A DNA stretch of 64,000 nucleotides from Viridilinea sp964592425. Lineage in GTDB: Bacteria; Chloroflexota; Chloroflexia; Chloroflexales; Chloroflexaceae. The notes beneath the pieces are model-generated. The model was not told the DNA's origin, did no database searches, and saw only the letters and a program-made list of their open reading frames with translations. The DNA is taken from positions 27,506 through 91,505 of the forward strand of contig CAZQCG010000017.1 in the NCBI GenBank assembly GCA_964592425.1. Direction: 5' to 3'. The position numbers were made by a program, and so were the translations under genes. Below, piece by piece: positions 16,806 to 25,021 of the stretch (the first letter of the stretch is position 1; each line of letters opens with the position of its first letter).

Positions 16806-17150
16806 ATGTCCATCCAACCATCGCGGGGGGAGATCTGGCTGGCCGATCTTGACCCGACTACAGGCCACGAGCAGGCTGGCAAGCGCCCTGTACTTGTCCT
16901 CTCGACCAACGGATTTAACCACGGGCCAGCTGACCTGATCGTCATTCTGCCCCTGACGAGTACTGCGCGTCGCATTCCCTATCGTGTGCAGATCGACCCA
17001 CCAGTGGGCGGGTTGCGCAACCGCTCTTATATCCTCTGTGACTCGATCCGCTCGATCGCCAAGACGCGCCTGATTGCACCTTGGGGGGTGGCAACCAGCG
17101 AGGCGATGGAACAGGTCGAGGACTATTTGCGCATCCTCCTGGAGCTATAG
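16806..17150 (+). CDS. MazF/PemK-family endoribonuclease toxin
   Basis: A 114-residue protein starting at ATG 16806 (M-S-I-Q-P-S-R-G-E-I-W-L-A-D-L-D-P). Family signatures are G-E-I-W near the start, G-H-E-Q-A-G-K-R-P-V-L-V-L-S and the central V-I-L-P-L-T-S strand. MazF toxins cut mRNA at short motifs and slow growth. The gene directly follows the antitoxin gene. All usual regions are present, so it is likely intact. Confidence 0.9.
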   Translation: MSIQPSRGEIWLADLDPTTGHEQAGKRPVLVLSTNGFNHGPADLIVILPLTSTARRIPYRVQIDPPVGGLRNRSYILCDSIRSIAKTRLIAPWGVATSEAMEQVEDYLRILLEL

Positions 17151-17191
17151 GCATTTCTGGCATAGCATGCTAATCTACACCCTATCCGCCA

Positions 17192-19222
17192 TCAAGGGAC
17201 GCCGATCAATTCGACGGCGTCGATCTCGCCCCATGCGGCCCCGCTACGTTGATCGAGGGTGATGCGAACGGCAGCGGTTCGGGTCAGGCTCTGTTCGAAC
17301 TCGATGGTCTGGGCCAACGGGCATTCACCTGATGCTGTGGCGGTGGCGCTGTAGACGGTGACAGCCTGGCCGCGCTCGTCGATCAATTCGACTTTGCTGA
17401 CCATACCGGGGCCAGCGTTCTGGTAGATCTCAAGGCCCACGGCAAAGACCGGGCGGGCGTAACGCAGTTCCAACCACTCGAGGCCATTGGGGTCGCCTGA
17501 AGCCCAGGCCAGCGGGCTGTCCTGACAGTTCTCAACATCGGGTGGGCCGATGGCACCCGCCGGGTCGTAGTCGGGGGCGTAGAAGCTGGAGGCCCTGGCT
17601 TGGTTTGCCCACTGGCGTAGGAGCAGATCGGCCTGCGGTGTCGGTACGGTCGTGTTGTTGGGTTCGGGGGTGACCTGGGCGAGGGCGGTGGCGATGGCAG
17701 CCTCATCGACCCGCAGGCGCAGGGCGGTGACGGCGCTGTACTCGCCGCTGTTGTCACTCACCCAGACGATGCCGCCCGGTGCGGCGGCGACGCCGTTGGG
17801 CTGGCTTAGTTCACCGGGGGCCGGAATGCTGCCCGGCGTGGCTACCCCACCGCCACGGGCGACCACCTGGCCATTGGGGGCTAAGCGCACCAAACCCTCG
17901 GTATAGGTTGCCAGGAAGAGGTTGCCCTGACGGTCGCGATCGATGGCAGCAGCGGCGAGGGCCTGCGGGTCAGCCGGATCGCTGAAGCGGGCCAGTTCGT
18001 TGCCCTTGGCATCAAGCTTGATCACGCCGCCGAAGGTGTCGGCGAGGTAGATTGTGCCACGTTCATCGACTGCCAGGTCGGCGGGGCTGAGCTCAGGGGC
18101 CAGTTCGATCCGGGTGAGCGGCTTCCCATCGGCGCTGAAGTGGAGAATACTGCTGACAATCCGCCCGCTCTCTGGGCCGGGCCGACTATCAAGGGCGTAG
18201 ACGCTGCTGTCAGCACCGAGGGCGATGCGCTGGGGTGAGGTGAGCCCAAACTGGCCGGGCTGATCGCCGGGGCTGCCCCATCGCTCGATAAAGCTGCCGT
18301 CGGGGCGGAAGCGGGCGATGGCGTTGCGCCCAAAGTCGGCCACGAAGAGGGTGCCGTCAGGGGCACGAGCCACGTCATAGGCATCAAGGAGTTCGTTGCT
18401 GCCGAAGGTGCCGATCAGGGTGCCGTCAGGGGCGAAGACCCAGATGCCGCGGCGGCTCTCGGCGATGTAGAGGGTGCCATCGGGGGCTACGGCGAGCCCA
18501 CGGGTGGCGACGAAGCGACCATCGGCTGGGCCGGCGCTGCCGCCGATGCGTAGGGCAAAGTCGGCTGGACCATCGTCAACCAGCAGTGGTTGGCCCGCCA
18601 GGTTGACCGGGGTGGGTGTAGGTTTTGCGGTGCTGAAGAAGCTGAGGCTGTTTAGCACGGCCTCGTAGATCGCTGCCTGGTTGGCCCAGGCTGTCGGTGC
18701 TGCCTGGCCCAGCACCCGTACCGCACCGACATCGGTGAGAATGACGGCCAGGCGTCCGGCCCCGCCGGGTGTTGCGAGATCGGCGCTCAGGCCGGGCCAG
18801 CCAGCCACGGTAATCACACGGGTCGGGCTGATCGTATAACCGGCGCTCTGGGCGGCACCGCTGCTTAGCTCAAAAAAGGCTGCCGGGTCGCGGGTGGCCT
18901 CGCTGCCGAGCTGGGCAACCAGGTTGGCCAGGGGCGTGGTATCGATACTGAGCACCAGGTCGGCACCGGGACTGGCCGGTTTGAGGGCGGCCTCTGAGGG
19001 CGCCAGGGTCAGGCTGGTGCTAAGTACCTGGCTGGCCCAGCCAGACGGCGGGCTGACCGCAACGCCGCCTTCCTCGATCCTGAGCGGTGCGGCGAGCGCG
19101 GGTAACGTCGGGGTGACTGGCACCACGGTCACGCTGGCCGGTGGGGGGGGTGTGGGCGGGAAGGTGCTGCAGCCACTTAGCAGGAGAACCAGAAATAGTG
19201 CTAGGAGCAGGCGTGACGACAT
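17192..19222 (-). CDS. NHL-repeat surface lipoprotein
   Basis: About 676 residues from ATG 19222 (GGAGATGCCC upstream). The leader ends L-L-L-S-G-C-S, a lipobox, followed by a Pro-rich linker. Residues ~200-520 hold repeated blades such as A-P-D-G-T-L-Y-I-A-E-S and A-P-D-G-T-L-F-V-A-D-F-G-R-N, which are NHL/SMP-30-type beta-propeller units. The C-terminal ~150 residues look like a discoidin or F5/8-type beta sandwich (E-W-L-E-L-R-Y, V-R-I-T-L-D). The protein is probably outside the membrane and binds sugars or proteins; no enzyme motif is visible. It is convergent with the MazF gene and 31 bp upstream of hisC. Confidence 0.75.
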   Translation of the reverse strand: MSSRLLLALFLVLLLSGCSTFPPTPPPPASVTVVPVTPTLPALAAPLRIEEGGVAVSPPSGWASQVLSTSLTLAPSEAALKPASPGADLVLSIDTTPLANLVAQLGSEATRDPAAFFELSSGAAQSAGYTISPTRVITVAGWPGLSADLATPGGAGRLAVILTDVGAVRVLGQAAPTAWANQAAIYEAVLNSLSFFSTAKPTPTPVNLAGQPLLVDDGPADFALRIGGSAGPADGRFVATRGLAVAPDGTLYIAESRRGIWVFAPDGTLIGTFGSNELLDAYDVARAPDGTLFVADFGRNAIARFRPDGSFIERWGSPGDQPGQFGLTSPQRIALGADSSVYALDSRPGPESGRIVSSILHFSADGKPLTRIELAPELSPADLAVDERGTIYLADTFGGVIKLDAKGNELARFSDPADPQALAAAAIDRDRQGNLFLATYTEGLVRLAPNGQVVARGGGVATPGSIPAPGELSQPNGVAAAPGGIVWVSDNSGEYSAVTALRLRVDEAAIATALAQVTPEPNNTTVPTPQADLLLRQWANQARASSFYAPDYDPAGAIGPPDVENCQDSPLAWASGDPNGLEWLELRYARPVFAVGLEIYQNAGPGMVSKVELIDERGQAVTVYSATATASGECPLAQTIEFEQSLTRTAAVRITLDQRSGAAWGEIDAVELIGVP

Positions 19223-19253
19223 GGGCATCTCCATTGCTCCCCTGACGGTGCAT

Positions 19254-20348
19254 CTAGACGAGGGTGTGTAGTGCCTCTAGCAGTGCATCACTCTGTTCGG
19301 GCCGGCCGACGCTGACGCGGATGTAGTCGCGCAGCAGGGCGCTCTGGTAATAACGCACGAGCATTCCGGTGCGCTCCAGGTCGAGCTTGAGTTGATGGGC
19401 GCTGCGGCCCTCGACCCGGCAGAGGATGAAGTTCGCGGCACTGGGCAGTGGGCGCAGGTAAGTGACCTCAGCAAGCAAGTTCAGCAGGCGCTCGCGCTCG
19501 GCGATCAGGCGGGCCACCTGAGCCTGCAGGTGGGCCGCATCCTCAAGCGAGGCAACGGCGGCCTCCTGGGCGGCAACACTGACATTGTAGGGCTGCTTGA
19601 TCTTCCAGAGCTGTTCGATCAGCCAGGCAGGGAAGAGGCCATAGCCGACACGCAGGCCAGCCAGGCCCGCCCATTTGCTGAAGGTGCGCAGGACGGCCAG
19701 GTTGTTATAGCGGGAGACCCAGGGGCCGAAGCCCTGGCCGATCCCGGCAAATTCGAGATAGGCTTCGTCAACCACGACCAGCAGGGGCAGCTGCAGCAGG
19801 CGCTCAAGCTCGGCGGCTGTCAGCAGGTTGCCGCTGGGGTTGTTGGGCGAGGTAAGGAAGAGCACGCGGGCAGTGCTCGCGCCGGCAGCAGCTTCAATCT
19901 GCGGCAGATCAAGGCTAAAATCGGCCTGGCGCGGCACCGTAATGACCCGTCCGCCACAGACAGCCGTATCGAAGCGGTACATACCGAAGGTTGGTGGGCA
20001 GTCGATTACCGCGTCGCCCGGTGCCAGGCAGAGGCGCAGGATGAGGTCGATCAACTCATCGGCCCCCGCCCCGCAGAGAATGCTCTCGACGGGTTGGCCG
20101 GTATAGGCGGCCAGGGCGGCGCGCAGGCGCGTATGGCCGGGGTCGGGATAGATATGATAGTAGGGCTCGCGAGCAAGGGCCGCCAGGGCTCTGGGCGATG
20201 GGCCGTAGGGATTCTCGTTGGCGTCAAGCTTGACCAGGCGCTCGATTGGCAGGCCCAGACGTGCGGCGAGCACATCAAGGGGCAGGATCGGCGTATAGGG
20301 CTCAAGCTCGGCAATCGTCGGGCGGATCAGGCTTGCGGGGCTAAACAT
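19254..20348 (-). CDS. hisC: Histidinol-phosphate aminotransferase
   Basis: A 364-residue fold-type I PLP aminotransferase from ATG 20348. Visible motifs: L-D-A-N-E-N-P-Y-G near the start, C-G-A-G-A-D-E-L-I-D, F-L-T-S-P-N-N-P-S-G-N, V-V-D-E-A-Y-L-E-F and the PLP-Lys region R-T-F-S-K-W-A-G-L-A-G-L-R-V-G-Y. These are typical of HisC, which converts imidazole acetol phosphate and glutamate to histidinol phosphate. No other his gene is in the window, and a related role with aromatic amino acids is possible. Confidence 0.9.
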   Translation of the reverse strand: MFSPASLIRPTIAELEPYTPILPLDVLAARLGLPIERLVKLDANENPYGPSPRALAALAREPYYHIYPDPGHTRLRAALAAYTGQPVESILCGAGADELIDLILRLCLAPGDAVIDCPPTFGMYRFDTAVCGGRVITVPRQADFSLDLPQIEAAAGASTARVLFLTSPNNPSGNLLTAAELERLLQLPLLVVVDEAYLEFAGIGQGFGPWVSRYNNLAVLRTFSKWAGLAGLRVGYGLFPAWLIEQLWKIKQPYNVSVAAQEAAVASLEDAAHLQAQVARLIAERERLLNLLAEVTYLRPLPSAANFILCRVEGRSAHQLKLDLERTGMLVRYYQSALLRDYIRVSVGRPEQSDALLEALHTLV

Positions 20349-20421
20349 AACGACTACACCAGCGGGCTCTGCGGAAGGTCGCGGTGACGCTTCTCTTCGC
20401 CCCAGAGTATAGCACAGCCCC

Positions 20422-20844
20422 TTATACGCGCCCGTGCAGCTCGGCATCACGGCAACTACAGCTGACGCTGAGCACGCCAAGGCCGAGCATTCCGCCGACG
20501 ATGCAGAGCAAGGGGAGCCAGGCCGCACTGAGCATGGGCAAGGCGGCAACGAAAGCCGGATTCTGGCCACCCTGGTAGAGCACAACCCCGCTGGCTTGCA
20601 GGGCCAGGCAACTGACCTGCAATGGACGCACCTGCGGCCCGGTGGCACAGGCCGAGCCCATCCCATAGCGGCGGCGTAGTAGATCGACCCCGACGCCGCC
20701 CAGGGCTACACTCAGCCAGAGCCAGAGCCAGCCTGCACCAGGGGCGAGGTTTTGCTCAAGCCAGCTGATCACCATGGCTGCGCTGAGCAGTGCCACCAGC
20801 ATGGCGCTGGCGAAGAGCCAGGGCGGAGTGGTTCGTGCAGCCAT
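20422..20844 (-). CDS. Small integral membrane protein, unknown
   Basis: A 140-residue protein with about four hydrophobic segments (W-L-F-A-S-A-M-L-V-A-L-L, W-L-W-L-W-L-S-V-A-L-G-G-V, C-L-A-L-Q-A-S-G-V-V-L-Y and L-L-C-I-V-G-G-M-L-G-L-G-V). It is Cys-rich at the end (S-C-S-C-R-D). I recognise no family. It is upstream of hisC on the same strand, 73 bp apart. The TM pattern and in-frame start support a real gene but give no function. Confidence 0.45.
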   Translation of the reverse strand: MAARTTPPWLFASAMLVALLSAAMVISWLEQNLAPGAGWLWLWLSVALGGVGVDLLRRRYGMGSACATGPQVRPLQVSCLALQASGVVLYQGGQNPAFVAALPMLSAAWLPLLCIVGGMLGLGVLSVSCSCRDAELHGRV

Positions 20845-21047
20845 ACGAAGCTCTTTCTATTACATCTGCCATGGCCCTTCGCGGCGATCACCGGCAGTCC
20901 TCTTTGCTGACGGCCCTGCGCTCGATTGCGCCGACACTGACGGGCCTGCGCGAGCAGACTCCGAGCTGCGTGTATGGGCGCTAGTGGCGATCGGGACGCT
21001 GCACGTGCGTGTACTCGCTGGGGGCGTGCGGCTCACATATGCTGAAC
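20845..21047. other. Intergenic stretch without a supported gene
   Basis: A 203-bp stretch between the divergent promoter side of the membrane protein and the end of a toxin gene. I see no convincing coding frame, repeat or hairpin in it. Confidence 0.4.
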
Positions 21048-21386
21048 TTAATCCGCGATGATCTCGTTGAGGCCATCAATAATATCGGCAAGGTCTTCGG
21101 CTGCAACGCTACCTGCGTGATTGGTGAGGCGCTGGGTCGAAAGCGTGCGAATCTGGCTCATTTTCACCCACGATGGCTTGGGTAATGTTCCTTCCGGCAG
21201 GAAATACGTGAGCGGGTAGCCCGCCGTTGGCTGCTGACTGGTGATCGCCAACGCAATCACCGTTCCGGAACGTGCGTTAAACACATCGTGACTGATGATC
21301 AGCACCGGACGTGTGCCGGCTTGTTCACGACCACGTACGGGATCAAGCTCGGCCCACCAAATATCGCCTCTTAATATTCTGGCCAT
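21048..21386 (-). CDS. MazF/PemK-family toxin, second pair
   Basis: A 112-residue protein starting M-A-R-I-L-R-G-D-I-W-W-A-E-L-D-P, with R-E-Q-A-G-T-R-P-V-L-I-I-S and V-I-A-L-A-I-T-S. These are the same landmarks as the MazF at 16806 but a clearly different sequence. Its start overlaps the antitoxin end by 16 bp, indicating coupling. It should be an mRNA-cleaving toxin. Confidence 0.9.
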   Translation of the reverse strand: MARILRGDIWWAELDPVRGREQAGTRPVLIISHDVFNARSGTVIALAITSQQPTAGYPLTYFLPEGTLPKPSWVKMSQIRTLSTQRLTNHAGSVAAEDLADIIDGLNEIIAD

Positions 21387-21613
21387 TGTGCACTATCCTG
21401 CATCAGCCCCTCGTCCGCAAGTGCTTGTTCTTCGGCAATCGAAAGTTTTGCGCTTTCCAGGGCAAGCCTGCGGCGACGCATCCGCATAAGCTTATCGGTG
21501 AGGGCTTCTTGTATCGCTTTGCTACGATTTGGAAAGATATCCTGAGCGACCAGCCGATCAAGCTCTGCAAGCAAGGAACTGTCAAGCGTGATCGCAACTT
21601 TGGTGGTGGCCAT
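21371..21613 (-). CDS. CopG/RHH antitoxin of the second pair
   Basis: An 80-residue protein from ATG 21613 (CTTTGCGGG to AGGAGG region upstream on the reverse strand). The start M-A-T-T-K-V-A-I-T-L-D-S-S-L-L-A-E-L-D-R-L is a ribbon-helix-helix strand and helix, followed by N-R-S-K-A-I-Q-E-A-L. The C-terminal tail is acidic and ends S-A-Q-W-P-E-Y, a likely toxin-binding segment. It precedes and overlaps the MazF-like gene. Confidence 0.85.
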   Translation of the reverse strand: MATTKVAITLDSSLLAELDRLVAQDIFPNRSKAIQEALTDKLMRMRRRRLALESAKLSIAEEQALADEGLMQDSAQWPEY

Positions 21614-21931
21614 CCACTTCCTCCTTTGCGGGTAATGCATACGAGTATGATAATTCATCATACCAATCGCATATGTGCATGTCAATGAGTGAATGAGTAT
21701 TCCTTGTCGCTCATGGGCATTCCGCTTGAGGGCGGCCCAACGAACATGGCGTTCAGCCGATAGGCTGAAGTATCTCAGTCGCAGCTCGTGGCTTCGGCGA
21801 GGGAACGCCCCGCGTCAGCCGCAGGCTGACGTGGGGCGTTCGGGGGGGTAATCGAACAGATGTTGCATCATTTGGAAACATCTGTTAGGATGGGTTATAC
21901 TGATCAGCGGTTCTAGTGCAAGGAGTCCACG
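21614..21931. repeat. Intergenic region with two hairpins and a promoter-like site
   Basis: There is no gene. TTCAGCC-gata-GGCTGAA (21752-21769) is one hairpin. A larger one, AACGCCCC-g-CGTCAGCC-gca-GGCTGACG-t-GGGGCGTT, spans 21804-21840. Both share an AGCC/GGCT core. TTGGAA (21872-21877) and TATACT (21896-21901), 18 bp apart, form a plausible promoter for the methyltransferase stub. Confidence 0.55.
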
Positions 21932-21989
21932 GTGCAAAACGCATACCCATTTTACGAATTTTTTGCTGGTGGTGGCCTCGCGCGCTTAG
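21932..21989 (+). pseudogene. 5' stub of a C5-cytosine DNA methyltransferase
   Basis: A GTG start behind AGGAG opens M-Q-N-A-Y-P-F-Y-E-F-F-A-G-G-G-L-A-R-L. The F-x-E-F-F-A-G-G-G-x-A-R-L string is motif I, the AdoMet site, of C5-cytosine methyltransferases. The frame then runs into a MITE-like element and stops at 22135. Sequence beyond the element is an unrelated reverse-strand gene, so only about 19 codons of the methyltransferase survive. Confidence 0.6.
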
Positions 21990-22137
21990 TACTACAACGA
22001 AGGTTGTCATTCCGAGCGAAGCGAGGAATCCCGGTTCCTGATGCCACGCCGAGACCCTTCACTCCGGCTGCGCCTCCGTTCAGGGTGACAACTCGACTGC
22101 GTTCTGATGCGGCGAAAAGCGAACCCTCGTTGTAGTA
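21990..22137. mobile_element. MITE-like element with terminal inverted repeats and TTAG duplication
   Basis: TACTACAACGA (21990-22000) and its exact complement TCGTTGTAGTA (22127-22137) bound 148 bp. TTAG stands directly outside both ends (21986-21989 and 22138-22141), which fits a 4-bp target duplication. An inner pair, TTGTCA (22004-22009) and TGACAA (22086-22091), encloses an 88-bp module beginning TTGTCATTCCGAGCGAAGCG. No transposase ORF is inside. Confidence 0.7.
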
Positions 22138-22419
22138 TTAGCGGTCGAATTCTTCCCGAAGGATAGTGAGATCCGGCAGATCGTTCCGATTATGCCACAT
22201 GCCACGCGCTTCGTGCAGTAATTGGTGCCGATACGCAAGATGAAGATGTGAAAGGTAATGGGTAATTGCATCACGAAGCAACTCATCCTCAGTTTTGCCG
22301 GTTTGTTGGGCAATCTGGGAGAGAATCGTCTGTTCTTGTTCAGTAAGGTTGATAGTTTCGGGAAGACTATTGGGCCGATTCCAACCTGCAAGTATGATCA
22401 AGGAGCCTCTCTGTGACAA
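22138..22419 (-). CDS. Orphan VapB/RHH antitoxin-like protein
   Basis: About 93 residues; the annotated start is a TTG at 22419 that overlaps the start of the divergent amidohydrolase. The core reads E-T-I-N-L-T-E-Q-E-Q-T-I-L-S-Q-I-A-Q-Q-T-G-K-T-E-D-E, like a ribbon-helix-helix or VapB strand-helix-helix. The tail M-W-H-N-R-N-D-L-P-D-L resembles toxin-binding tails. No partner toxin lies next to it; downstream is a MITE and a gene stub, so the toxin was probably lost. The true start is uncertain. Confidence 0.55.
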   Translation of the reverse strand: MSQRGSLIILAGWNRPNSLPETINLTEQEQTILSQIAQQTGKTEDELLRDAITHYLSHLHLAYRHQLLHEARGMWHNRNDLPDLTILREEFDR

Positions 22420-24401
22420 CAGAAACGGTAGACCTGCTGCTCAGCGGTGGTACGGTCGTCACGATGGATGCAGCATGGCAGGTCATCCCTGATGGGGCGG
22501 TGGCCGTCAGTGGCCGGCAGATCGTCGCCGTCGGCCCGTCAGCCGAGTTGGCCGCCCGCTACACTGCCCGCGAGACGATCGACTGCACCGGCTGCGCGGT
22601 CATCCCTGGCCTGATCAACGCCCACGCCCATGTGCCGATGAGCCTGCTGCGCGGCATGGTTGCCGATCAGCAGCTTGATGTCTGGCTCTTTGGCTATATG
22701 TTCCCCGTCGAGAGCCAGTTTGTCGATGCTGAGTTCAGCTATGTCGGTACGCTGCTCTCCTGCGCCGAGATGCTGCGGGGCGGTACAACCACCTTTGTCG
22801 ATATGTACTACTTTGAGGAGGAGGTCGCCCGCGCCGCTGATGAGGCCGGTATGCGGGCGATCTGTGGGCAGACGGTAATGCGCCTGCCAACCCCCGATGC
22901 GCCCTCTTTCGATGAGGGGATTGAGCGCTCACGTCGTTTTATCGAAGCCTGGCGCGACCATGAGCGGATCATTCCAACCGTCGCCCCCCACGCACCTTAT
23001 ACCTGCACTGACCGTATTTACGAGGAGGCCGCAGCCCTCTGTCGCAAGTTCGGTGTGCCCCTCGTGACCCATCTCTCTGAGACGGCCCACGAGGTTGAGG
23101 AGAGCATTCGTGAGCGCGAGGTGACGCCGATCCGTTATGCCAAACGGGTCGGGGCCTTCGATGTGCCCTGTATCGCTGCCCATTGTGTGCATGCCACTGA
23201 GGACGACATCCGCCTGCTGCGCGAGGCCAGGGCCGGCGCGGTACCGTGTCCCACCAGTAACCTTAAGCTGGCCAGCGGCATTGCCCCCTACCGCCGCCTG
23301 ATCGAAGCCGGCGTGCGTACCGGCCTCGGTACTGATGGCCCCGCCTCGAACGACGATCAGGATATGTTTACCGAGATCCAGCTGGCGGCCCTGCTGCCCA
23401 AGGGCGTGAGCGGCGACCCCACCGCCGTGCCTGCCCGCGAGGCCCTGGCTCTGGCGACCTGCTGGGGAGCGCAGGCTATTCATCTCGATCACATGGTTGG
23501 CCAGATCCAGCCGGGTAAACGGGCCGATCTGGCGGTTGTCGAGCTGGGTAAGCTGCACAGCGCTCCGCGCTATACCTACAACGCCGATGCCGTCTATTCA
23601 CACCTGGTCTATGGTGCCCGCGCCGCTGATGTGCGCGACGTCTTTGTTGATGGGCGGGCCTTGCTGCGCAACTATGCCCTGCTCACCCTTGATGCCGATG
23701 AGATTGTGCGCCGCTCCCAGATGATCGCCGAGCGTATCAATGGCTTCCTGGCCAGCCGAGAGAGTGATCTGCTGGCCAAGATCATCGCCCTGGGCGGTGT
23801 TCAGCATGACGAGATCTTCGAGATCCAGGTCAAGGCCCTGCTCGGCCCAGATGGCGAGGCCCAGGTTGAGCGTATTCTCAATCACCCCGAGGTGGCGATC
23901 AGCAAACATAGTGTGCGCACCCAGTACGATACCTACTTCTTCTTCAAAAGCCGCGAGCGCATCCGCATTCGTGAGGATCATCGTACCGACCCGGGCGCCC
24001 GCCCCGAGCCTAAATATACGATCACGCTGATGGCTGAGGCGATCAGGGGCGAGTATCCGCTCGCGATTGTGCTCTCACGGGCGCGTTACACGGCCCCCGC
24101 CGACCATACCTTCCGCTTCTATCGCGAGTATTTCCAGCCCGACCGGCAGATCGAGCTGGAGAAGCGCCGTAAACGCTGGCGGATTATCTACAAAGATCAC
24201 GACTTCGCGATCAACCTCGATACGATCAGCGGCGGCGGCGCTGCACCCGGGCCGTATCTCGAGATCAAATCACGCACCTGGAGTAGCCGCGATGCCGCTG
24301 AACGGGCCTCGCTGATCGGCGAACTGCTGGCCCTGGCCGAAGTGTCTGAGCGCTCCCTCGTCAAGCAGGAGTATGTCGATTTCGAGCGAGCACCCGCATG
24401 A
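22413..24401 (+). CDS. Amidohydrolase (MTA/SAH deaminase-like) fused to a CYTH-like domain
   Basis: A 662-residue protein from GTG 22413, with AAGGAG upstream. Residues 1-455 are an amidohydrolase of the methylthioadenosine/S-adenosylhomocysteine deaminase group: metal site H71-A-H73, H-L-S-E-T, A-H-C-V-H and T-D-G-P-A-S-N-D-D. The remaining ~200 residues resemble a CYTH domain (class IV adenylate cyclase/thiamine triphosphatase fold), ending Y-L-E-I-K-S-R-T-W with a following helix. The entry motif is E-I-Q-V-K (about 470-474) in place of the usual E-x-E-x-K, so one acidic metal ligand is changed. Its stop overlaps coaE (ATGA). The first domain is secure; the second is a fold-level guess. 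Confidence 0.8.
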   Translation: MTTETVDLLLSGGTVVTMDAAWQVIPDGAVAVSGRQIVAVGPSAELAARYTARETIDCTGCAVIPGLINAHAHVPMSLLRGMVADQQLDVWLFGYMFPVESQFVDAEFSYVGTLLSCAEMLRGGTTTFVDMYYFEEEVARAADEAGMRAICGQTVMRLPTPDAPSFDEGIERSRRFIEAWRDHERIIPTVAPHAPYTCTDRIYEEAAALCRKFGVPLVTHLSETAHEVEESIREREVTPIRYAKRVGAFDVPCIAAHCVHATEDDIRLLREARAGAVPCPTSNLKLASGIAPYRRLIEAGVRTGLGTDGPASNDDQDMFTEIQLAALLPKGVSGDPTAVPAREALALATCWGAQAIHLDHMVGQIQPGKRADLAVVELGKLHSAPRYTYNADAVYSHLVYGARAADVRDVFVDGRALLRNYALLTLDADEIVRRSQMIAERINGFLASRESDLLAKIIALGGVQHDEIFEIQVKALLGPDGEAQVERILNHPEVAISKHSVRTQYDTYFFFKSRERIRIREDHRTDPGARPEPKYTITLMAEAIRGEYPLAIVLSRARYTAPADHTFRFYREYFQPDRQIELEKRRKRWRIIYKDHDFAINLDTISGGGAAPGPYLEIKSRTWSSRDAAERASLIGELLALAEVSERSLVKQEYVDFERAPA

Positions 24402-25021
24402 AGCATCCTCATGTCTATCTGCTCGGCCTGACCGGGGGCATCGCCTGCGGTAAGAGCACCGTGCTGAAGACCCTGGCCGAGTTGGGTGCCGTGACGATTG
24501 ATGCCGACCAGGTTACGCATCTGGTGCAGCAGCCCGGTACACCAGTTTTTCAGGCGATTGTGCAGACCTTCGGCAGCGAAGTGATCGGGCCAGATGGTAG
24601 TCTCGATCGCCGCCGCCTCGGTGCGATCGTCTTTAGCGATGCCGAGCGGCTGCGCCAGCTTGAGGCCCTGGTTCACCCCGCCGTGCGGGCCAACATCCGT
24701 GCCCAGATCGAGGCCGCCGGGCAGCATGCAGGCCCCCGCCCGGTGGTTGTGATCGACGCGATCAAACTGATCGAGTCGGGCTGGGTCGCCGAGTGCGCAC
24801 AGGTCTGGGTGGTCGTCTGTCCCGAAGCGCAGCAGGTGGCCCGCTTGATCAGCACACGCGCTATGAGCGAAGCTGAGGCACGCCAGCGCATTGCCGCCCA
24901 GGTGCCCCAGTCCACTCGCCTGGCGCATGCCTCAGTCGTGATCGATAACAGCGGCAGCCTGGCCCAGACCCGTGCCCAGGTCGAGGCGGCATGGCAGCGG
25001 GTGCAAGATGCTCTGGCTTAG
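24398..25021 (+). CDS. coaE: Dephospho-CoA kinase
   Basis: A 207-residue P-loop kinase with G-L-T-G-G-I-A-C-G-K-S-T near the start and the following D-A-D-Q-V-T-H acidic site. H-P-A-V-R comes later, and the C-terminal D-N-S-G-S-L region is typical. It phosphorylates the ribose 3'-OH of dephospho-CoA, the last step of CoA synthesis. It is translationally coupled to the upstream amidohydrolase by ATGA and converges on the glycosyltransferase, sharing four bases at the stops. Confidence 0.95.
   Translation: MKHPHVYLLGLTGGIACGKSTVLKTLAELGAVTIDADQVTHLVQQPGTPVFQAIVQTFGSEVIGPDGSLDRRRLGAIVFSDAERLRQLEALVHPAVRANIRAQIEAAGQHAGPRPVVVIDAIKLIESGWVAECAQVWVVVCPEAQQVARLISTRAMSEAEARQRIAAQVPQSTRLAHASVVIDNSGSLAQTRAQVEAAWQRVQDALA

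Noticed and set aside
16546..17150. Toxin-antitoxin pair as part of the lasso cluster (immunity)
   Set aside because: It has its own promoter and operators and matches MazEF; nothing links it to the peptide.
19392..20387. 331-residue plus-strand frame
   Set aside because: Antisense to hisC, which has intact PLP motifs.
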